Part shown: one piece after another, positions 1-6,800 of the stretch | How the letters are laid out: every line of letters begins with the position of its first letter | Numbering within the stretch: position 1 is the first letter of the stretch | Assembly (NCBI GenBank): GCA_905200565.1 | Contig: CAJKKX010000036.1 | Location: 1-10,485 of the forward strand | Reading direction: 5' to 3' | From: an uncultured Lachnospiraceae bacterium | GTDB taxonomy: Bacteria > Bacillota_A > Clostridia > Lachnospirales > Lachnospiraceae | DNA length: 10,485 nucleotides | Translations under genes and position numbers: made by a program | The notes under the pieces: model-generated | Told to the model about the DNA's origin: nothing | Databases searched by the model: none | The model's input: the letters and a program-made list of their open reading frames with translations, nothing else

Positions 1-2575
1 ACATCACACCTCCCACATGCGGAGCTGCTTCAAAAGGAGCCATCATTTTACTGCTGAAATCAATCGCATAGATATTTACGGTCTCCGGTGTATACTTCTG
101 AACCAACGCATACAGCAAAGTCTGCATCATGGTGCTCTTTCCACTTACGACATTCCCGCAGATTGCCAGATGCCCATTCTCGGCAAAATCAAATTCCAAT
201 GGCATCTGATTCTGGTTGGCAGGGTCATCCATCTGTCCAAGAAGAAGATTCAAAGACCATTCACCCTTCGGCTCCTGCCATCCGGCATAGGAAAATGCAC
301 TTTCCCGGTATTCCGAAAACTCTTCCAGATAAATTCTGTTTCCAAGCGCCGGCATCCACAACTGCATACTGTAGTGATAACCATTCTCCTTAGCAACCAC
401 GGCCAGATAATCCTTCACCGCATCCAACTGCGTTCTGTCTTTTCGCTGCGGCAGCTTTCTGTTCTCCTCTGCCGCTCTCTTCAGCATTGTTTCTATCCAC
501 GCCGAAGAATCCGCTTCCTCTAAACTCACGCATTGATAAAGCTCTATGAAATCTATCAGTCTGTCCGTATTATATTTGCTGACTGCATACTCCACATTTC
601 TCTTTTCCATCACATCATACAGGCAGGCGATCAGTTCTTTCCTCTTTTCACGATCCAAAAGGCAGCTTTCCAGGTGATCTCCAGTCTTTTCCAGCGCTGA
701 CTCCAGACATTCTGTAAGCGTCTCTATCCATAGAAACTCTACTCTCTTCTTCTGCGCCAGCTTTACGGAATTTCCTGTCATCTCTACCTTTCCATTCAAG
801 TTCACAAGCTTTGCCAGTTCCGTACTGCCAATCACAGCATTTTCTTCATAAACCGCGCCGCTGTATCCAGACTGGAATAATTCATACACTTCATCATTTC
901 CCACCTGCAAATAACATCTTCCGGCCTGCGTAATATAAGCCGCATCCGGCTTATGCAGCATGTCATTGCTGTCTTGTTTATCCTGCACCCGCAGACAAAT
1001 CCGGAACTTCGAATTACTCCAGATATTATCGTCTACCGTGCCGCTTGGTTTCTGCGTGGCAAGAATCAGATGCACGCCCAGGCTTCGTCCCACCTGCGCC
1101 ACACTGATTAACTCCCGCATAAAATCCGGCTCTTCCCGTTTCAGCTCCGCAAACTCGTCAATGATAAGAAACAAATGCGGAATCGGAACAGACGCCTCCC
1201 CGTTTTTATAAAGCTTTGTATACAGGTTAATATGATTCACGCCGTTTTCTGTGAAAATCCTCTGCCTTCTGCGGTTCTCACTTTTTATGGAAATCATAGC
1301 TCTCTTTACCTGATTTCCTGAAAGATTCGAAATCTGCCCCGCCAGGTGCGGCAGGCCGGAAAAGAGATTTGCCATTCCTCCGCCTTTATAGTCAATAATA
1401 AAGAACGCGATATCATCCGGACTGTAATTGACCGCCAAAGATAACATATAAGTCTGCAAGGTCTCACTTTTTCCGGAACCGGTCGTTCCCGCAACCAATC
1501 CATGCGGCCCATGATATTTCTCATGAACATCCAGATAGCATGGGACGCCTCCCGCCTTCTGTCCAACCATTCCTTTGATATTGTCATAAGTCCGGTTCTT
1601 CGCCCAGAGGTCCGCCACCGGAAGCTCCTGCGGCTTTGTCACATTTAACATTTCAAAAAAGGTAAGCGCCCCAGGTATCTCTCCGCCCTTTTCCATCTCC
1701 AGTACCTGGAGCGTGCTAAGATACCTGGTAAAGCGCTCCAGCTTTTCCTTTTCCACCCTGTCAAATATCATCTGCTGTCTCTGTTCATCCGAAACCTCAT
1801 ACATCCCCTGAAATTCCGGCGTGTTCTCAATAATAAACGTACATTCATTCGGAAGCTCTTCGTAGCGCTCCGAGAGCAGTACTGTCGTCAGGCCGCACAC
1901 ATTCTCCTTATCAAACACATATTTCGCAAGAATCTCGCCCTCAAGAATATCCGCATCCTCCAGAAAGAGAATATAATATGGCTTCTGTATTCTTTCCTCC
2001 TGTCTCTGTTCTCCCTGCTTTTCCTCTGCCCGGCTGCGAAATACTTTTGTCAGCTCATAAAATACCTCGCTCGCCTCTTTGCGGTTTCCCGCCATAAATC
2101 TTGTCTTTTTATCTTCCGACCAGACATGAGGCATCCACTTTGCATACTCCCACTTTTCCCGGTCGTTTGGTACGTCCTCTTTATAAATAAAACCCATTTT
2201 GACGTCTGTATAGCAGTTATTGGCTGCAATCTGGGCGCTGAGAGCCCTCACCACTTCGACTGCGCCCGCTTTTTCTTTTCCTCCTACAATACCAATCAAA
2301 TTGTGCTTTTTCAAATCCAGAATCACCGGGACGTTATGTAAGGTTTTATAATTTTCCTGAATCAGATATGGCTTCTCCGCCAGCTCATTTTTGTAAAGCG
2401 TAAATCTTTTCTTCGGCACATGAATAGACAAACGGTTCGGACTGTCTCCCAATCCCAGACGGTGCATCAGAAAATCCTTATGAGAAACATTCCGGTTCCA
2501 GAGTCTCCCGGCCGACGCGTCATACTCCATACACGCATTTACTTCCGGATACATCTTCAGAAGCATTTCCGACAC
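1..2575 (-). CDS. essC: EssC, FtsK/SpoIIIE-type ATPase part (3' end outside window)
   Basis: A continuous frame of about 870 codons runs from the frame change to the window edge. In order: a YPEVNACMEYD segment and RLWNRN..RLGLGDSP, the usual EssC post-TM region; a 'D0/DUF' domain with a P-loop-like but degenerate GIVGGKEKAG (about 2293-2250) and a Walker-B-like ILFLEDAD (1978-1949); ATPase domain 1 with Walker A GTTGSGKSET (1489-1460), Walker B LFLIIDEFAEL (about 1174-1142) and ATQKPSGTVDDN after it; and the start of ATPase domain 2 with Walker A GNVVSGKST (157-131). The second domain's end and any third domain lie outside. ATPase 1 keeps the Lys, Ser and Asp-Glu needed for ATP hydrolysis. 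If made separately, it could start at GTG 2575 (AAGGGAAG upstream), ATG 2566 or ATG 2554 (two bases after the TGA of the N-part). Confidence 0.88.
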   Translation of the reverse strand, partial: MSEMLLKMYPEVNACMEYDASAGRLWNRNVSHKDFLMHRLGLGDSPNRLSIHVPKKRFTLYKNELAEKPYLIQENYKTLHNVPVILDLKKHNLIGIVGGKEKAGAVEVVRALSAQIAANNCYTDVKMGFIYKEDVPNDREKWEYAKWMPHVWSEDKKTRFMAGNRKEASEVFYELTKVFRSRAEEKQGEQRQEERIQKPYYILFLEDADILEGEILAKYVFDKENVCGLTTVLLSERYEELPNECTFIIENTPEFQGMYEVSDEQRQQMIFDRVEKEKLERFTRYLSTLQVLEMEKGGEIPGALTFFEMLNVTKPQELPVADLWAKNRTYDNIKGMVGQKAGGVPCYLDVHEKYHGPHGLVAGTTGSGKSETLQTYMLSLAVNYSPDDIAFFIIDYKGGGMANLFSGLPHLAGQISNLSGNQVKRAMISIKSENRRRQRIFTENGVNHINLYTKLYKNGEASVPIPHLFLIIDEFAELKREEPDFMRELISVAQVGRSLGVHLILATQKPSGTVDDNIWSNSKFRICLRVQDKQDSNDMLHKPDAAYITQAGRCYLQVGNDEVYELFQSGYSGAVYEENAVIGSTELAKLVNLNGKVEMTGNSVKLAQKKRVEFLWIETLTECLESALEKTGDHLESCLLDREKRKELIACLYDVMEKRNVEYAVSKYNTDRLIDFIELYQCVSLEEADSSAWIETMLKRAAEENRKLPQRKDRTQLDAVKDYLAVVAKENGYHYSMQLWMPALGNRIYLEEFSEYRESAFSYAGWQEPKGEWSLNLLLGQMDDPANQNQMPLEFDFAENGHLAICGNVVSGKSTMMQTLLYALVQKYTPETVNIYAIDFSSKMMAPFEAAPHVGGVM

Positions 2576-2611
2576 GGTCTGATAGTCTTCCCTTCCAGGT
2601 CTTTTTTCACT
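2557..2611 (-). other. -1 frame change between the two halves of essC
   Basis: Frame 0 reads EVKKDLEGKTIRPCRKCF then TGA. The -1 frame is open from 2611, after a TGA at 2614-2612, and reads ..REDYQTVSEMLLKMYPEV and on into the ATPase half. The overlap zone holds an A6 run (2607-2602, codons AAA AAA after GTG) and GGAAGGGAAG (2596-2587). A single missing base, for example AAA shortened to AA before GGG, would restore one protein (..DLEREDYQ..). The break may be mutation, sequencing error or recoding. Confidence 0.75.
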
Positions 2612-3648
2612 TCATCTGTTTTTTCAAGCAGATATTCACTGTATGCCTCAAAAAGCTGCGCTTCCGCCTGCGCCTCCTCTTTTTTCTGGTTCCGGATGCC
2701 AATCAGCGCCCACCCTACTCCAATGACGGCTGAAGATACAGCCATTACAAGGCCCGAATACATATATAGGGAAGAACCCCCGCTTCCTCTGGAAGCATAG
2801 ATCATCATCATACATCCAAGAAGCATCGGAATTGTCATTGTCACGGACGGACCGATTGCCATAAACAAAGACTGCTGTTTTGTCTTATTTAACTGCGGCG
2901 GCGCCTCAATCTCCACTTCCCCCTCTGCGGGGCTGCTGTAATTGCGGGGTGCCCGATGGTACGTCGTTTTTCCATGCGACATTTGATGCGCCGCCGCATG
3001 TTCTCCCACGCTGTTCTCCTGATATTCTGTCATTTTCCCGGCGTTTACTACTGCTCCGCTGCCACTCTCGTCAATCGCCAGAATATCCCCCAGAAATATC
3101 ATATGAAGTCCCATGATATTAATATAAAAGCCAAACTCTAACGTCTGCTCCGTTTCAATTTTCCGTGAATTCACATAAACGCCGTTTTTACTCTTATTTA
3201 CAATTTTATATCCGGAGCCTGCTTTTTCAATGACGGCATGTTTTCGTGATACCAGCCTCTGATAATCACAAGAAATGTCATTCTCCGGATGCTTACCGAT
3301 TGTAATCGTTTTCAGTCCATGTAAGCAGTACTTTTTATAGGAATGTACAATCGAAGATACGCTTCTTACAATCAAAGACACCTTCTTATGTTCCATCCGA
3401 AGCCTGATCACATCTCCATCTTTTAATGCTTTCCCCGTTCCTTCTTCTGCGATATCCTTTTCCTTGTTTTTCTTTTTTATATACCATTCATGATCTAATA
3501 CTTCGAGTTCCAGGCAGTAATTCTGTGATAAAGCAAAAAGATCTTTCGGCAAAATAATGGAATAATCTGCATTATTCATCGAAGGGAGCTGGTATTCCTT
3601 AAACGTATCGTTCAAATAAACAGACAATACAAGATTCGTCACCGTCAC
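2557..3648 (-). CDS. essC: EssC, N-terminal part: FHA domains and two TM helices (frameshifted gene)
   Basis: Residues 1-95 form a divergent first FHA-like domain. Residues ~112-190 are a clear FHA domain: G118-K119, N123-D124-I125, VSRKHA at 133-138, KNG at 154-156 and VN at 159-160, so the phosphopeptide-binding loop residues are largely kept (Lys replaces the usual Arg after Gly118). A polar linker (~200-255) leads to two TM helices at ~261-285 and ~294-317, then a short charged helix (KKEEAQAEAQLFEAYSEYLL). This order is the standard N-half of EssC/YukBA, the hexameric T7SS motor. The frame then changes after KKDLE and ends within ~12 residues at a TGA (2559-2557), although the next frame continues as the ATPase half. 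Start is GTG at 3648 or, by ribosome-site spacing, 3642. Confidence 0.88.
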   Translation of the reverse strand: MTVTNLVLSVYLNDTFKEYQLPSMNNADYSIILPKDLFALSQNYCLELEVLDHEWYIKKKNKEKDIAEEGTGKALKDGDVIRLRMEHKKVSLIVRSVSSIVHSYKKYCLHGLKTITIGKHPENDISCDYQRLVSRKHAVIEKAGSGYKIVNKSKNGVYVNSRKIETEQTLEFGFYINIMGLHMIFLGDILAIDESGSGAVVNAGKMTEYQENSVGEHAAAHQMSHGKTTYHRAPRNYSSPAEGEVEIEAPPQLNKTKQQSLFMAIGPSVTMTIPMLLGCMMMIYASRGSGGSSLYMYSGLVMAVSSAVIGVGWALIGIRNQKKEEAQAEAQLFEAYSEYLLEKTDEVKKDLEGKTIRPCRKCF

Positions 3649-3842
3649 CTCCTCCAGTTATTTTCCAACGCATGGTCCAACTGCTGCTTTTTCTTCTGTT
3701 CTGCTTCTTTTTGAAGCATCTGCCTGTTTCTTTTCCTCTTTTTTAACTGTATGACAATTACGAAAATCAGAGCGCCTATCGCCAAAAGCTCATATAGGGC
3801 AAACGCTTCGTAGGACAGCAAGATACTTCCTATCTTTTCCAT
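3645..3842 (-). CDS. 65-aa single-TM protein immediately upstream of essC
   Basis: MEKIGSILLSYEAFALYELL begins a short N-terminus, with one TM helix at residues ~13-33. A strongly basic, Lys/Gln/Glu-rich, probably helical tail follows (KKRKRNRQMLQKEAEQKKKQ) and ends ENNWRR. Predicted topology: N-end outside, tail in the cytoplasm. The ATG at 3842 comes 4 bases after the stop of the Ig-like gene, with no strong ribosome site of its own, so it probably depends on coupling. The frame stays open upstream to 3977, but that part only reads through the Ig-like gene's coding sequence and I leave it out. The 3' end encodes NNWRR through GGAGGAGG, which doubles as the essC ribosome site, and its stop overlaps the essC GTG (GTGA). 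No family recognised. Confidence 0.65.
   Translation of the reverse strand: MEKIGSILLSYEAFALYELLAIGALIFVIVIQLKKRKRNRQMLQKEAEQKKKQQLDHALENNWRR
3648..3655 (-). promoter_or_regulatory. essC ribosome binding site, embedded in the upstream gene
   Basis: GGAGGAGG runs directly into the first possible essC GTG (3648), which is too close for normal initiation. The next in-frame GTG at 3642 has a 5-base spacing and is the better start by this criterion. The protein would then begin at the second of the two V-T pairs, two codons later. Confidence 0.6.
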
Positions 3843-3846
3843 ATCT

Positions 3847-6800
3847 TCACACCGTTTCACAAAATTTTTTCCGTCTCTTCCACACCAGAAGCAGTATGAA
3901 AAGTCCTCCCGCTGCCAGCACGCCGCCGATTGTACCCCAGAAGAGCAGCTTATTCGCATACCAGCGCACGAACGCATTCGTGGATACGGTCAGGCTGTGG
4001 ATGAAATCGAATTCCGGCTGGAATACAAACTGTCCATCTTCTGATTTTTCACTCGTATCTGTAACATTCCCGGCCAAATCTTCAATCACAAAACGCACCT
4101 TCTGGTCTGCTCCTTCCGATATCACAGCGGAACCGCTGAAATGAACCAAATCTTCAAAGCTGTCATAACTTCCCGCTTCTTTCTCATCTACATAAACCGT
4201 AACCTTTTTCAGACCGATCGCATCAAAGACATCAAAATTCACATTCTGGCTTTCGGCGTTGACAATCGCATGTTCCAGTCCTGTGACATTCTGAATCTCC
4301 GGCGGTGTGGTATCCACGCGGAACAGAACGTCACATTCCTCAAAGTTTGCCGTCTCCGGCTTGTTTCCTGCCATATCCTCTGATGCAACGGCAAGCTGGT
4401 AGATGCCATCCTCTGCGAAATTTTCCATATCAATCGCATACTCGTACTGATACCATCCGCTCTCTCCGGTCCTGACCCCGTCAACAACAATCTGATGTCC
4501 TTCTTCCAGTTGATCATTAACGACCTGCCTTACCGTATATTTCAGATTCTCCAGCGGCGTACCGTCGCGTGTGATCTGAATCTGCAGAGAATCCTTCACC
4601 AGCTTGTCCGGGTTATACTCGGTGATGACAAGCTTGCTCTGCACCTCCTGTGTATACGCATCCTTCAGAGAAATCAGGTAATCGTCAAACACATAGACCG
4701 ACCCGAAACGGTTTACCGTAAAGGTCACCTCTGTTACCTCTTCGTTTCCTGCCAGATCAGAAACTTTCACAGTCAGCGTATAAATGCCATCGTTTTCCGG
4801 CTTCTTTTCAAAGGTATCGTTGATACCGGAACCGCCGCGGCCGTTTCGGTTCAGATTCTTTATAAATTCCGCCGTAACGTCCACATTCTTCTCATCCTTC
4901 CGTGTACGAAGGAGTTTTACCTCATCTCCTGCGAGATTCACATCCCCATAGCTGATAGAAGGCATGACGTCCCCTTTATAGGACTTTCCGTTTTCCACGC
5001 CTTCAATAACCGGCTTTTCAATCTTCGTATCTACCGTAAACTCCTGCCCCGCCACGGAATCGCCATAAGAGGCTCCCCCACTCTCATTGCCTGCCATATC
5101 GCTCATGGTGACATCAAAGGTGTAATCCCCATCTTCTTCGTAAGAAAAGGTAGCCGTATGTACATCCCCGCTGCCGCTCCAGGAAGCTGCCGGAGCAGTC
5201 ATCGCACTGCCGCCCAGAGACGCCGTCTGTGTAAACTGTACCCTGCTCTCGTCAAAATTGCGCTCGGTAATGGTAACGGTCGCCGTCCGTTTTTCCTTAA
5301 AGTACTTTCCATTCTGCGCATCGTTGTTATCATAACTTACCGTGATAACCGGCGCCGTCCGGTCTATCGTGAATTCCTTTGGGTTTGCGGAATTTCCATA
5401 GCTTACCCTTTCTTCCGGGCATTCATGCCCCGCAAGGTCTGTGCAACGGATTCCGAAGGTATAATCGCCATCTGCATGGTAAGTAAGCGTCGCCGTATGT
5501 CTCGTATCATCTCCGTTTCCATCTTTGCTGCCTGCTATGGTCGTCCAGTTACCCAAGTCCGGGACTGCTCCGCCCGTATTCCGGATCGCCGCTTTCACCT
5601 GATCCGGATCGAAGTTTCTCTCGGTAACGGTAATCGTCGCTACACGGTCATTCCGGTAATACTCCCCGCTGTCCGGCGAATTATTGTTATAGGAAACATC
5701 AATTCTCGGCGCTGTGGTATCGATTTTTATCTCTCTTTTACTTTCCTGGCCTCCGTATCCACGGATGTTTCCTGCGTTATCCTCTGCATATACCTGAATC
5801 ACTACATGATTACTGTTGTTCTTCGCGCTGTCAACCGTGATACTTCCCGACCAGCTTTTCTTCAGATCTTTCTGGCTTGGAAGCAGCTCCTCAAAGGAAT
5901 ACAGCACGCCGCTCTGCGTGATCTGATCCTTCTTCTCCATATCCTTATTTAAAACGCGGTATTTGATCTCTTTCAGGCCGGAATATATACCTCCTGCTTC
6001 CGGATCCTGCACTTTGATATTCACTTTTACATTCTTTTTGTAGATTCCATTGACCGGCTGCTTTTCCGGCTCAATCGTAATCTTCGGCGCCAGCGATTCC
6101 ACCTTTGGCTTTCTGTTGTCCGCAATCATCCCACCGCTGCTGATATAGGCTGTGTTTCCTGCCATATCCTTAATCCGCACATAGATAACCGCGCGCTGGT
6201 TTGGCTGAATGGTAACTTTATCAAACGGTTTCCACTCATCTTCTGAAATTCCTCTCAGGCTTGCTTCTTCGATTGCTCTCCCTTCATCTGTCTGAATGTA
6301 ATCCACACGTGCAATCGGAGAAGTTTCATCTCTCTCTGTCCCCGTTACCGTGATGGCGCCTTTTGCCCAGAATCCAAAGGTCAGATGATCTATCAGTTCG
6401 CTCCAGGTTTCTTTCTTTTCTCCTGCTTCTGCCTTTACCTTTCCGGTCGGCGGCGTCTGATCTACCGTAAATTCATAAGGAGCGACGGAGTCACCGGTAT
6501 TTACTGCCCCGGCTTTATTTCCCGCTTTATCCGTATATGCAATGGAAAAAGTATAATTGGCATCCCTGTTGTAAATAATGGTTGCCTCATGTGTATCCCA
6601 GTCATCTCCCCGGTTTGATTTATGTGTATCCCATTTCAGCATTGCTTTAGGATGAATATCCTTCACCAGATTTCCTTTGGCGTCACGGGCTGTAATCGTA
6701 ATTCCCTTCTTCGCGTCCTGCGCATCAAAATGATTGCTGCGCTCTCTGATTTTTACTGTAGCCTTCCGCATTGCCGGAAAATACTTCCCATTCACTGCAT

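Noticed and set aside
1306..1587. 93-codon minus-strand frame inside the ATPase region
   Set aside because: It is a different frame from the one that gives Walker A GTTGSGKSET and the surrounding FtsK domain, and it has no recognisable content.
1..2611. Calling the ATPase half a decayed pseudogene
   Set aside because: About 870 codons are open with intact Walker A, Walker B and ATQKP-type motifs. A single-base problem at the 5' side is not enough to call it decayed.
3843..3977. Upstream extension of the 65-aa TM protein to an ATG at 3977
   Set aside because: The extra 45 residues are Cys-rich and only re-read the 3' coding end of the Ig-like gene. The ATG at 3842, just after that gene's stop, fits the operon pattern.
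4495..5952. 485-codon open frame on the plus strand, antisense to the Ig-like gene
   Set aside because: It is a low-complexity shadow rich in Arg, Ile, Leu and Cys, with no domain pattern and no ribosome site. The opposite strand carries clear Ig-like modules with D-x-AGN motifs over the same bases.
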